From assembly GCF_028826155.1 (NCBI RefSeq), contig NZ_JAQGPN010000001.1, forward strand, positions 558,001 through 622,000: a stretch of 64,000 nt of DNA, written 5' to 3'. Each line of letters opens with the position of its first letter. The first letter of the stretch is position 1. Of the stretch, positions 55,444-64,000 are shown piece after piece. The position numbers and the translations under genes were made by a program. Source of the DNA: Mesorhizobium shangrilense. Its GTDB lineage: Bacteria; Pseudomonadota; Alphaproteobacteria; Rhizobiales; Rhizobiaceae. Below the pieces are notes generated by a model, which was not told the DNA's origin, did no database searches, and saw nothing but the letters and a program-made list of their open reading frames with translations.

Positions 55444-56807
55444 CGCTCCGTCGCCACGGCCGGGGTCACGAAGCGCCCCTGCCCCGGCTCCGCCAGGACC
55501 CGCGCGCCGTCGAACGCCAGCTCGCCGCGCAGGAAGGTCGCCACCGGCCGGTACGGCAGCTCGATGCCCTCATACGGGCTCCAGCCGACGACGTTGTGGC
55601 CGCTTGCCGCGGCATCGTAGCGGCGCGGATCGTGCGCCATCACGACGATGTCCGCATCCCGGCCAGGTTCGAGCGCGCCCTTGCGGTGCCCGATGCGGAA
55701 CAGCCGGGCCGGATTGGACGCCAGCAGCCGCGCCGCCCAGACCGGGCTGAGCTCGCGCTCGACCAGGCCCTTGAGCAGCAGCGAATAGAGCGCCTCGAGC
55801 CCAGGCACGCCCGACGAGTTCTTCAGCATCACCGGATCGCTCTTGCGATCTTCCGACCAGCTGACGTGATCGGTCGAAACGACGGTGATGTTGCCCGCCG
55901 CAAGATGCCGCCACAAAGCCTCGACCTCGCGGCGCGGGCGTACCGGCGGATTGATCTTCGCCTTGCCACCGAGGCGCGCGACGTCGTTTTCCTCGTCGAG
56001 CACCAGATAGTGGATGCACGCCTCGATGGTCGCGTCATGCCCCTGCATGCGGTAGGCGTTGCAGAGCTGGTAGCCGCGGTCGATCGAGCAATGCACGATA
56101 TGGCTGGCGCAGCCCGTCGCCGCGCCGATCTCGTAGACTTCCGCAGTGGCCAGCGCCTCGGCGAGCGGCGGGCGCGACATGCCGTGCGCGCGATAGTCGG
56201 CGATGCCCAGTCGGGCGACCTCCGCCTCGAAGGCGCGCACCGTCTCGTCGTGCTCGTTGTGCGCGCCGGCGATCAGGCCGTGGCGGGCGATCTCGGAGAA
56301 GCACGCGTGCAGCGTGTACGGCGTGATGCGCGGAAAGCGCTCCGGATGCGTGCCGAAGGTGGAGAACTTGAATCCGGCAGCGCCTGCCGCGACCATCTCG
56401 GCGATATGCTTCGGCCCGTCCTTCGGATGGACCGTGCCGTAGAGCGCAAAGTCAACCCGCGCCTGCTGGCCAGCTTCCTCGGCCTTGCGGGTCAGTCGCT
56501 CGCCGGTGCAGATCAGATTGCCGTCGTCATAGGGCATGTCGACGATCGTGGTTACCCCGCCGGCGGCCGCCGAACGGGTCGACCATATGAAATCCTCCTG
56601 GCCGGACTGCGAGCGCGAATGCACCTGCGCATCGATGGCCCCCGGCAGCACGAAGGCGTCGCCGAAGTCGTGACGCTCGCGCGCGGACGGCGGCGTTCCT
56701 TCGCCGACCCGCTCGACCACGCCTGCGCGAACGGCGACATAGCCGTTTTCGCGAACCCTGTCCGTGCCGACGACACGGCCTGTGACTACAAGATCAAAAT
56801 CGCTCAT
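55440..56807 (-). CDS. Cyclic amidohydrolase (dihydropyrimidinase/hydantoinase/allantoinase type)
   Basis: This 455-residue amidohydrolase-superfamily enzyme opens a cyclic amide such as a hydantoin. The carboxylated Lys147 lies in AGFKFSTFG, His183 in GAHNEHDE, His239 in SHIVHCS and Asp313 in STDHVSW. The first metal motif reads DAQVHSRS (59-66): Gln61 replaces the first His of HxH, a change known in some dihydroorotase-like proteins. The ATG at 56807 has AGGAG upstream; the longer frame is unsupported. It is the first gene of the cluster and is coupled to the carbamoylase by a 4-base overlap, a classical hydantoin-degrading pair. Confidence 0.9.
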   Translation of the reverse strand: MSDFDLVVTGRVVGTDRVRENGYVAVRAGVVERVGEGTPPSARERHDFGDAFVLPGAIDAQVHSRSQSGQEDFIWSTRSAAAGGVTTIVDMPYDDGNLICTGERLTRKAEEAGQQARVDFALYGTVHPKDGPKHIAEMVAAGAAGFKFSTFGTHPERFPRITPYTLHACFSEIARHGLIAGAHNEHDETVRAFEAEVARLGIADYRAHGMSRPPLAEALATAEVYEIGAATGCASHIVHCSIDRGYQLCNAYRMQGHDATIEACIHYLVLDEENDVARLGGKAKINPPVRPRREVEALWRHLAAGNITVVSTDHVSWSEDRKSDPVMLKNSSGVPGLEALYSLLLKGLVERELSPVWAARLLASNPARLFRIGHRKGALEPGRDADIVVMAHDPRRYDAAASGHNVVGWSPYEGIELPYRPVATFLRGELAFDGARVLAEPGQGRFVTPAVATER

Positions 56808-57060
56808 CGCAGCTCCTCGAACGTCGAGGATCGGCGAAACGCCGCGCGCGCGAAAATCACTTTCGCCGAAACCCGCGATAACGGAGCGCGAAGTCCGGAA
56901 GGAGCCTTGCGCGACCAACGCAAGCGCCGCCCCGGTTCCCGCCGGAGAGCCGGCCCGGCGACGTCGAGCCGGGACATGCCCATCTCCCTGTCGTGACGGC
57001 CCCTCGGCGATGGCGCGGTACGATGCCCCGCCAAGGAGACATCAACCGCATTGCCTGACG
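56808..57060 (-). promoter_or_regulatory. Promoter/operator region of the large catabolic operon
   Basis: This 253-base gap precedes the hydantoinase gene. It contains two small palindromes on the DNA: TTTCGCCGAAA at 56861-56871 and CGGCGAAACGCCG at 56832-56844, sharing the core GGCGAAA. They are candidate operators, 25-64 bases before the start codon. No -35/-10 pair and no terminator of the upstream gene could be fixed by eye. Confidence 0.45.
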
Positions 57061-60000
57061 TCAGAACTTCCCGACGACGTTGAGGAACACGCCGCGATCG
57101 TCGAGGGTCAGATCCCGCAAGTCGTCGGAGAAGACGCCAAAATTGTAGCCGACGCCGACCTTGAAGTTCTCGCCGACATGCCGGTAGACGGCGGCGAGCG
57201 CGCCCCAGTCGGTGGTCTTGACCTCCGGCATGTGAAGCACACGTCCCTCGATCAGCAGATCCCACTGCTTGACGACGTGGAAGTCGGCCCTGATCACGCC
57301 GAGATGGGCCGAGGACGTTTCCCAGCCCGAGAACGTCTCGGAGTCGGTCAGCCGCTGCTGCACCTCGCCGTAGCGGAAGCCGTATTTTCCGCCGACCGAC
57401 AGCCAGGGAACCAGGTCGTACACGAGGTCGGCCGAGAGGATGTGGCTGCGCTGCTTGGGTCCGTAGGTGCTGCCGTTGACGTCGACCTGATCCGGACCGG
57501 GCAGGTCGTAGAGCCAGGTGTACTTGAACAGCGCATTGAGCCGGTCGTTGTCAACCGGGCGATAGGCATAGCCGAGAGAGGCCTCGACATAGTCGCCGTC
57601 ATGGAAGGCCCCGGAAGCGGCTTCCGACAGCACCGCGTCGACATTGGCGATCAGGCGCCAGTCCTCGCTGGTCTTCCAGGCGAGGCCAGCGGCGATCAGG
57701 TAGGACTGGGCATCCTGGCTGTCGTCGTCGGACTCGTCGAAGCGCGCCTCGCCGCGAACCCGCGCGGTGACGCCCTTTTCCTCGTCGTTGTAGCCCACGG
57801 CGAGCGATGCCGCGGTGCGGTCGAAGTCGGGACGCTCGAGTCCGGTGGCGGAATCGACCGTGGTGTCCCGCACGCGGCCGGCTTCCAGGCCCATGTCGAC
57901 GGTCCACACGGCGTCGGGCGTATAGACGACGCCGTAGGTCTGGGTCAGCGACGTACGGCGGCCGAACATGTCGTAGCTGTTCTCGACATAGGCTGAAGCC
58001 GTCTCGCCAAGCTTGCGCTTGACGCCGCCGACGATGGCGCCGCGGTCGGTTCCAACCAGGTCGTAGTTCCGATCGAGGCTGTTGGCGCGGTCCGGATCGA
58101 GCCGGTAGCCGACGTAGTACTGGTTGTCCGCCGTCGGTTCGTAGGTGACCGCGGCGAGCCCGCCAAGACCCGTATTGCCGTAGGAAATCTCGCCGGTGAC
58201 GCCGATCTTGTCAGTGAGCTTCGTTTCGCCGCCCACGCCGACGCGGTCGTTGCGCCGGATGTCGCGTCTGGTGACAAGCGTGCCCTGCGCAAAGACATAG
58301 ACCTTGCGGTCGTCGTCGGGCTGGTATTCCAGCCGGACGCCGGCATCGACGCGCGCCCCGTCATAACCGCTCTTGCCGGACGCGATCGCCAATGGCGACA
58401 TGATCTCGGTGTAGCTGACGCCGAACGACGCTTTCCAGTATTTGTCGAACTGGTAGCTGACGCTCGCCGTGCCTTCGCGCTCGGTCTGGCCCTGGGCGTC
58501 CGCAAAGTCGTCATAAACGAGGGAGAGTCCGGTGCGATCGTTCAGCTCGACGTCGGCATGCGTTCCCCAGATGCGCTGGTCGACCGAGACTTGCTCCGAC
58601 AGCGTCGAGAAGCCAGCCTCCTTCTCCTCGTAGTAGCCGCCGACCGTGCCCTTGGGCCCGCCCTTCGCAATGTCTTCCAGATCGACCTGGCCGCGCACCC
58701 GCCATGCGGTGGCGGCGCGGTTGCGATCGCCGGAGGTGGGGATGTCTTCCAGCGTCAGGCCGCCGTCGACGGACGTCGACGAACCGAAGCCGGGGCCCTT
58801 CGAATGCGAAACCTCAGCCTCGAGGAACGTGCGCTCCGAATGGCGCAGCTGCAGGTCGGCCCCGTAGACCTGCTGGTCCGCCTCGCCGGTGTTCTCGTTC
58901 ATGCCGGTGACGCCGACGCGCACCTTGTCGTTCAGCCATGCCTGGCCGCGGCCGCCATAGACATAGCCGTCGACATCGGTGGAAACCGGCGTGTACTCGT
59001 ACTGCGCCACCACATAGACGCTGTTCCCGCCAAGCGCGCCATTGCGCACGGGCCCGCTGGTCCCGGTCGAAGACGACAGCGGGCGCTTGAGGATCATCAC
59101 GCCCTGCATGTAGTCGAAGCTGTAGTCCTCGCCGTAGACGAGCACGCGGCGCTCGATCACGCGGCCGGTGACGCTGTCCCGCGTTTCGATCGTGATCGTC
59201 TCGGACCCGATGGTGATGTCCTGCCGCTTCAGGAAGTAGGCCGAACCGCCGGTGCCGAGGAACTCGTCGCGCTGCGGCAGGGTGTCGGGCTGGGCGGCAT
59301 AGAGCGTGACCTCGCTCCTGCGCTCGCCGAAGGAGGTGGTCTCCTCCGAACGGTAGACGGCGCTGGCGCCGTAGAGCGCGCGGTCGGAGCGCATGAACTC
59401 CGTGCCGGTGATGCGGGCGTTGTAGTTGCCCCACATGACGTGGCTGTCGCCGCGCTCGAGCCGCACGAAGAACTTGCCGCTGGTCGGCGCGTCCTCGATC
59501 ATCGTCGAGTCGTCGCCATAGACCGGATAGTAGTCGTCCGGATCGAGGCGGCGCAGCAGCTGCCGCGGGTCCTTGCTGTCGAAGCCGCGGAACAGGTTCT
59601 CGATGTCGTCCTCGCCGGTGTCGGCGGCGGCCGTGAGCAGGTATTTTCCCTTGATCTTGCCCTTCACGTAGAAAGCCAGCCGGCCGTTCGTGTAGATGTC
59701 GTCATACTCGCCCGGCCGGACGCTCTCGATGTGGTCGTCGCCCATCCGCTTGCCGACGGTCAGGTCGGCCAGCGCGACATAGAACCAGTCGTTGTGCGGG
59801 ATGTTGACCTGGCGGCGAAAGTCGAGCGCGCTCGCCTTTGAAATGCCTTGAACCGCGACGTCGACCTCTTGGTCGCCCGGCGGCAGGATGCGCTGCACGA
59901 CGAATGCCCGATCGGGGTCGACCGGAATGTCATCGCCGAGGGCGCTGACCCGGTGTCCCTCGGGCACGTTGCGCCCATAGACGGTAACAGCCCCGCCATT

Positions 60001-60804
60001 GACGGGGATGTTGCGCAGCGCGGTGCGATCCTCGCCCATGCCGGGCGCAACGGCGTCTCGCTCCGGCTTGCCGGAGAGATCGCGCTGCGTGCGCGCGATG
60101 GTCAGCGGCTCGGTCTCGTCGTAGCGCCCCTCGGCGTCGTAGACGCGCAGCACGTAGCTGAATTCCGGCTCACCCTCGACAGCATCCGGCATCGTCCAGG
60201 ATGCCTGGCCGTTGATCGACACCGGCACGACTGCGACCGGAGGTACGCCCTTTCCCGCATCAGTCTGCCGAATGCGGATCTCCGACCTGTCGATGAAGGC
60301 CGGATAGTTGGACGTCGCCAGGAACTCGATGGAATCCCCGGCCTTGTAGGTGCGCCGGACCGGTGTGGTCGAGACATTGAGCAGCTGCTTCGCCCCGAGG
60401 CCGTCGAACTTCACCTGGATATCGACGGCGCTCAGGTCCACGTCCGTCTTGCGCTGGCGGTCCACAGGCTTGCTCGAGGCCTCGCCGGTCCGCCTGCTTT
60501 CCTCCACCGTCTCACCATCGACGCTGATGGAGAACGGAATGCTCGCCTCGCCCGCCGGCGTCTCGCGCTCGGTGTTCTCGCCCGTCGCAATGACGCCAGA
60601 GGCGCTGTTGTCGCGCGCCTTGCCGCGGACTTGCGGCTGGCAGTCGTCGGCCGTGCAGACACCCGCCTCAGGCGAGACCTGGGCCAGCACGCCGCCTGCG
60701 CTCAGCATCAGCAGGGCAAGTGCGCTGCCGAACAGCAGGGTGTGGTGTCGAGAGGTCTTCATGGCCGATCCGCAGTTGTCGAGAGGGTGCGCTGGACTGG
60801 TCAT
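57061..60804 (-). CDS. Large outer-membrane beta-barrel protein
   Basis: This 1247-residue exported protein has a signal peptide around residues 15-42 (MKTSRHHTLLFGSALALL, cleavage after VLAQ) and a periplasmic or surface N-terminal half with Ig-like segments (PVRRTYKAGDSIEFLATSNY, VTVYGRNVPEGHRV). From about 400 on, many alternating strands rich in Tyr, Arg and Asp follow, ending in the outer-membrane signature Phe (FLNVVGKF). The ATG at 60804 overlaps the stop of the DUF11 gene and has GGAGGTG upstream; the ATG at 60762 starts directly at the signal peptide and is the alternative. The coupling suggests that it anchors or exports the DUF11 protein. Confidence 0.8.
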   Translation of the reverse strand: MTSPAHPLDNCGSAMKTSRHHTLLFGSALALLMLSAGGVLAQVSPEAGVCTADDCQPQVRGKARDNSASGVIATGENTERETPAGEASIPFSISVDGETVEESRRTGEASSKPVDRQRKTDVDLSAVDIQVKFDGLGAKQLLNVSTTPVRRTYKAGDSIEFLATSNYPAFIDRSEIRIRQTDAGKGVPPVAVVPVSINGQASWTMPDAVEGEPEFSYVLRVYDAEGRYDETEPLTIARTQRDLSGKPERDAVAPGMGEDRTALRNIPVNGGAVTVYGRNVPEGHRVSALGDDIPVDPDRAFVVQRILPPGDQEVDVAVQGISKASALDFRRQVNIPHNDWFYVALADLTVGKRMGDDHIESVRPGEYDDIYTNGRLAFYVKGKIKGKYLLTAAADTGEDDIENLFRGFDSKDPRQLLRRLDPDDYYPVYGDDSTMIEDAPTSGKFFVRLERGDSHVMWGNYNARITGTEFMRSDRALYGASAVYRSEETTSFGERRSEVTLYAAQPDTLPQRDEFLGTGGSAYFLKRQDITIGSETITIETRDSVTGRVIERRVLVYGEDYSFDYMQGVMILKRPLSSSTGTSGPVRNGALGGNSVYVVAQYEYTPVSTDVDGYVYGGRGQAWLNDKVRVGVTGMNENTGEADQQVYGADLQLRHSERTFLEAEVSHSKGPGFGSSTSVDGGLTLEDIPTSGDRNRAATAWRVRGQVDLEDIAKGGPKGTVGGYYEEKEAGFSTLSEQVSVDQRIWGTHADVELNDRTGLSLVYDDFADAQGQTEREGTASVSYQFDKYWKASFGVSYTEIMSPLAIASGKSGYDGARVDAGVRLEYQPDDDRKVYVFAQGTLVTRRDIRRNDRVGVGGETKLTDKIGVTGEISYGNTGLGGLAAVTYEPTADNQYYVGYRLDPDRANSLDRNYDLVGTDRGAIVGGVKRKLGETASAYVENSYDMFGRRTSLTQTYGVVYTPDAVWTVDMGLEAGRVRDTTVDSATGLERPDFDRTAASLAVGYNDEEKGVTARVRGEARFDESDDDSQDAQSYLIAAGLAWKTSEDWRLIANVDAVLSEAASGAFHDGDYVEASLGYAYRPVDNDRLNALFKYTWLYDLPGPDQVDVNGSTYGPKQRSHILSADLVYDLVPWLSVGGKYGFRYGEVQQRLTDSETFSGWETSSAHLGVIRADFHVVKQWDLLIEGRVLHMPEVKTTDWGALAAVYRHVGENFKVGVGYNFGVFSDDLRDLTLDDRGVFLNVVGKF

Positions 60805-63800
60805 TGGCTCACCTCCACACGCGTCTCGATCTCGAGCCGGTACTGACCTCTCCTTTCGCCCCACTTCTTGCGGATGAGATCGCCCACCTGCTGCAGCCGC
60901 TCGTGGGCAAGCGCCGGGTCGGCCCCCGCATCGACGTAGCTCAGCCGAAGGACCGACTGCTCCTTGCGGAGCACGTCGATCAGTTGGTCGATGCCCTCGT
61001 TCCAGCGCGTCTTCAGGGTCACGTCGCCGGGCTCGAAAGCGTCATCCTTGAGGTCCAGGCGGACCACCCGGCCGATCGACGCGCCGAAGTTGAGCTTGGT
61101 CATCTTGCCGGCCGTCAGGCGGACCACGCGCGGGTTCTCCGTCGTCAGGCGGTAGCCTGTCGGCAGCGTGCGCGTGTCGAGCTTCATGATGAAGTTCGAG
61201 CCGATGCGCTGGTCGGGCAGGTCGGCGCAGGCCACGTGGAAGCGGCCGTGCTTGTCCGTCGTCACCAGAACGCCCTTGACGGTGGCGACCCTCACCCCGG
61301 GCAGGCCCGGTTCGCCATCGTCCTGGTAGCCGTTGCGGTTCTTGTCGTCGAAGACCTTGCCGATGATCTCGCCGCAGTCGAACACCGGATCAGCGACGAT
61401 CTCGACGGTCGCCGTGCCGTCCGGCGTCAGCGGATTGCCGCCGCCGTCGGTCACCACGGCCGTGTTGACGTGCTTGCCCGGACCCGCCGAACTCAGCGCC
61501 ACCAGTTGCAGCCGGATCACCAGTTCGCCGCCACCGGCGACCGAAAGGTCGCGGAAGGACACGCGGCGGCCATTGACGGCCGGGGACACCGATGCGCCGT
61601 CCACCGACGCCGATCCCTCGACGAAGCGGAAGCCGGCCGGCATCAGGTCCGTGACGGTGATGCCGTACGAAGCCTTGGCCGCATTGTTGGTGACCGTGAT
61701 CGTATAGGGCGTCTTCTCGCCGATGCGGACATAGCGAAGGCCTGCCTGCTTGGTGACCGTCAGGTCGGACGGCGCCTGCACCGGGACCGAGACCGCGCAA
61801 TCATTGCAATCGGGACCGATATCGCCGCCGGAGACGATATTGGTGATGGCCGTCACACTCGCCGGCAGCGGATCGTCCACGATGAACTCCACCGCCACGG
61901 TGACAGAACCGCGTACAGGCACGCTGGCGACCGTCAGCCCGAGCTGCGCCGGCCCCGCGACGGGGCCATGGAAGCCCGACGCCCCGCTGACTGCCGTCAG
62001 CGTCGCGCCCTGGGGCACCTGTTCGGTGAAGTCGAAGCCGTTGAACGCGCCGCCACCGGAGTTGGTCAGCGTGATCGTGTAGGCCAGCACCTCGCCGGGC
62101 TGCGCAACGCCGTCGGCGGCGATGCTCTCGCCCGTCAGCCGCTTCGTCACCGAAACCGCCGGAACCGGATCGGTCGGGGTCGTCACCGTCGACGGCGGGC
62201 TCACCGGCGGTGTCAGGCCGGGCGGCGGCGTGCCGCTGGCGGTCGCCGTGTTGGTGACCGAGCCGGCGTCGATGTCGGCCTGCAGAGGCGTGTAGCTCGC
62301 CGTGAAGGTGAAGCTCGCGCCCGGCGCCAGCGTCTGCGGGGCCTCAACGATGGTCACCAGCGGATCGGTGACGGTGACGCCGGTCAGCGTCACCGTGCCG
62401 GTGTTGGTGACCAGGAACGCGTAGGCGATGGTCTCGCCCAGATCGAGCAGGTTGTCGCCGTCGAGGTCGTTGAGCGTGCCGGTCTTGACGAGGGTCAGGC
62501 CGGGCGTCTGCTGCGGCGGCACCACCACCGTCGACGGCGGGCTGACCGGCGGCGTCAGGCCGGGCGGCGGGGTGCCGCTGGCGGTCGCCGTGTTGGTGAC
62601 CGAGCCGGCGTCGATGTCGGCCTGCAGCGGCGTGTAGCTCGCCGTGAAGGTGAAGCTCGCCCCCGGCGCCAGCGTCTGCGGCGCTTCGTTGATGGTCACC
62701 AGCGGATCGGAGACGGTGACGCCGGTCAGCGTCACGGTGCCGGTGTTGGTGACCAGGAATTCATAGGCGATGGTCTCGCCCAGATCGAGCAGGTTGTCGC
62801 CGTCGAGGTCGTTGAGTGTGCCGGTCTTGAGGATGGTCAGCGCCGGCGTCTGCTGCGGCGGCACCACCGCCGTCGACGGCGGGCTGACCGGCGGCGTCAG
62901 CCCGGGCGGCGGCGTGCCGGTGGCGGTCGCCGTATTGGTGACCTGGCCGGCGTCGATGTCGGCCTGCAGAGGCGTGTAGCTCGCCGTGAAGGTGAAGCTT
63001 GCGCCCGGCGCCAGCGTCTGCGGGGCCTCAACGATGGTCACCAGCGGGTCGGTGACGGTGACGCCGGTCAGCGTCACGGTGCCGGTGTTGGTGACCAGGA
63101 ACGCATAGGCGATGGTCTCGCCGAGATCGAGCAGGTTGTCGCCGTCGAGGTCGTTGAGCGTGCCGGTCTTGACGAGGGTCAGGCCGGGCGTCTGCTGCGG
63201 CGGCACCACCACCGTCGACGGCGGGCTGACCGGCGGCGTCAGGCCGGGCGGCGGCGTGCCGGTGGCGGTCGCCGTGTTGGTGACCTGGCCGGCGTCGATG
63301 TCGGCCTGCAGAGGCGTGTAGCTCGCCGTGAAGGTGAAGCTTGCGCCCGGCGCCAGCGTCTGCGGGGCCTCAACGATGGTCACCAGCGGGTCGGTGACGG
63401 TGACGCCGGTCAGCGTCACCGTGCCGGTGTTGGTGACCAGGAACGCATAGGCGATGGTCTCGCCGAGATCGAGCAGGTTGTCGCCGTCGAGGTCGTTGAG
63501 CGTGCCGGTCTTGACGAGGGTCAGGCCGGGCGTCTGCTGCGGCGGCACCACCACCGTCGACGGCGGGCTGACCGGCGGCGTCAGGCCGGGCGGCGGGGTG
63601 CCGGTGGCGGTCGCCGTGTTGGTGACCGAGCCGGCGTCGATGTCGGCCTGGAGAGGCGTGTAGCTCGCCGTGAAGGTGAAGCTTGCGCCCGGCGCCAGCG
63701 TCTGCGGGGCCTCAACGATGGTCACCAGCGGATCGGTGACGGTGACGCCGGTCAGCGTCACCGTGCCGGTGTTGGTGACCAGGAACGCATAGGCGATGGT

Positions 63801-64000
63801 CTCGCCGAGATCGAGCAGGTTGTCGCCGTCGAGGTCGTTGAGCGTGCCGGTCTTGACGAGGGTCAGGCCGGGCGTCTGCTGCGGCGGCACCACCGCCGTC
63901 GACGGCGGGCTGACCGGCGGCGTCAGGCCGGGCGGCGGCGTGCCGCTGGCGGTCGCCGTGTTGGTGACCGAGCCGGCGTCGATGTCGGCCTGGAGAGGCG
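60801..64000 (-). CDS. DUF11-repeat surface protein (5' part outside window)
   Basis: At least 1066 codons of a repetitive extracellular protein are visible; the frame is open to the window edge, so the N-terminus is missing. From the edge to about 62184 it consists of 114-residue DUF11 (PF01345) repeats with LVTNTGTVTLTGVTVTDPLV and a calcium-loop-like DLDGDNLLDLGE. Two more divergent DUF11-like domains follow (about 62160-61390), then an SdrD-B-like segment (GKVFDDKNRNGYQDDGEPG, 61350-61200) and a C-terminal domain with NEGIDQLIDVLRKEQS that recalls OmpA-like folds. It overlaps the outer-membrane protein gene by 4 bases. An adhesin or envelope-scaffold role is inferred. Confidence 0.85.
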   Translation of the reverse strand, partial: PLQADIDAGSVTNTATASGTPPPGLTPPVSPPSTAVVPPQQTPGLTLVKTGTLNDLDGDNLLDLGETIAYAFLVTNTGTVTLTGVTVTDPLVTIVEAPQTLAPGASFTFTASYTPLQADIDAGSVTNTATATGTPPPGLTPPVSPPSTVVVPPQQTPGLTLVKTGTLNDLDGDNLLDLGETIAYAFLVTNTGTVTLTGVTVTDPLVTIVEAPQTLAPGASFTFTASYTPLQADIDAGQVTNTATATGTPPPGLTPPVSPPSTVVVPPQQTPGLTLVKTGTLNDLDGDNLLDLGETIAYAFLVTNTGTVTLTGVTVTDPLVTIVEAPQTLAPGASFTFTASYTPLQADIDAGQVTNTATATGTPPPGLTPPVSPPSTAVVPPQQTPALTILKTGTLNDLDGDNLLDLGETIAYEFLVTNTGTVTLTGVTVSDPLVTINEAPQTLAPGASFTFTASYTPLQADIDAGSVTNTATASGTPPPGLTPPVSPPSTVVVPPQQTPGLTLVKTGTLNDLDGDNLLDLGETIAYAFLVTNTGTVTLTGVTVTDPLVTIVEAPQTLAPGASFTFTASYTPLQADIDAGSVTNTATASGTPPPGLTPPVSPPSTVTTPTDPVPAVSVTKRLTGESIAADGVAQPGEVLAYTITLTNSGGGAFNGFDFTEQVPQGATLTAVSGASGFHGPVAGPAQLGLTVASVPVRGSVTVAVEFIVDDPLPASVTAITNIVSGGDIGPDCNDCAVSVPVQAPSDLTVTKQAGLRYVRIGEKTPYTITVTNNAAKASYGITVTDLMPAGFRFVEGSASVDGASVSPAVNGRRVSFRDLSVAGGGELVIRLQLVALSSAGPGKHVNTAVVTDGGGNPLTPDGTATVEIVADPVFDCGEIIGKVFDDKNRNGYQDDGEPGLPGVRVATVKGVLVTTDKHGRFHVACADLPDQRIGSNFIMKLDTRTLPTGYRLTTENPRVVRLTAGKMTKLNFGASIGRVVRLDLKDDAFEPGDVTLKTRWNEGIDQLIDVLRKEQSVLRLSYVDAGADPALAHERLQQVGDLIRKKWGERRGQYRLEIETRVEVSQ
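62184..63893. repeat. Five tandem 342-bp repeats inside the DUF11 gene
   Basis: Five consecutive, nearly identical units of 342 bases (114 codons) occur, with a sixth cut by the window edge at 63894-64000. Each encodes one DUF11 domain from PPQQTP to PPST(V/A)VV. The fourth unit (about 62526-62867) differs most (TILKTG, AYEF, VSDPLVTINEAP). The near-identity at DNA level points to recent expansion by recombination. Confidence 0.93.

Noticed and set aside
62184..64000. Regular repeats that might be taken for a CRISPR array
   Set aside because: The units are 342 bases long, continuous and in one coding frame; there are no short repeats with unique spacers.

Overview
The window looks like a chromosomal piece of a high-GC alphaproteobacterium of the order Rhizobiales, probably near Mesorhizobium or another Phyllobacteriaceae. 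This placement is inferred from gene order and protein style, not from a search. The supporting signs are the block addA-addB-nucleotidyltransferase-tsaE/phosphotransferase-PAS kinase-ahcY, the abundance of ABC and TRAP transporters, and the DeoR, LysR and class III cyclase regulators. No rRNA, tRNA or CRISPR array was seen.

Region by region: 1-11.6 kb is a conserved core block, all on the minus strand. It holds addA (cut by the window edge), addB, a MurU-like nucleotidyltransferase, a TsaE-AmgK-like fusion, a DivL-type kinase with tyrosine in place of the phospho-histidine, and ahcY with a SahR-like operator and a clear terminator. 11.7-14.8 kb is a small catabolic locus for a sugar acid or lactone: an SDR, an amidohydrolase and a divergent enolase-superfamily enzyme. 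14.8-17.9 kb holds a UDP-glucose 6-dehydrogenase between two paralogous small methyltransferases, plus an NTF2-like protein. 17.9-23.9 kb is a peptide/opine-type ABC importer with a fused two-domain ATPase. 24.2-25.7 kb is a compositionally different patch with an orphan gene and a decayed IS1595-type transposase. 25.7-29.4 kb is an operon of a UDP-GlcNAc-type dehydrogenase, a class III cyclase and a polysaccharide lyase. 29.7-33.6 kb is an SbcCD/YhaNO-like pair. 33.7-39.4 kb is a DeoR regulator, a PP2C-like phosphatase and a ferric/sugar-phosphate-type ABC importer. 39.7-40.8 kb is a metallo-beta-lactamase-fold gene broken by an amber codon. 41.0-42.9 kb is a LysR regulator made of two LysR units in one chain.

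42.8-56.8 kb is the most interesting part. Twelve genes on the minus strand encode a cyclic amidohydrolase (hydantoinase type), an M20 carbamoylase, a DUF917/S-methyl-thiohydantoin desulfurase-family protein, a divergent urocanase, UbiD and UbiX, a complete TRAP transporter, a CaiB/BaiF CoA-transferase and two acyl-CoA dehydrogenases. The first four match, step for step, the lower part of bacterial (S-methyl)ergothioneine breakdown: thiourocanate-type hydratase, desulfurase, hydantoinase, N-carbamoyl-glutamate hydrolase, giving glutamate. The urocanase-like protein lacks the catalytic-site cysteine and the HHGGG-type loop of true urocanase. No ergothionase is present. The UbiX/UbiD pair and the CoA/dehydrogenase module are unexplained additions, so the locus may handle a side-chain-modified imidazole or thio-imidazole acid by an undescribed route.

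56.8-64 kb holds an outer-membrane beta-barrel protein coupled to a large surface protein. The latter has at least five nearly identical 342-bp (114-residue) DUF11 repeats and continues beyond the window.
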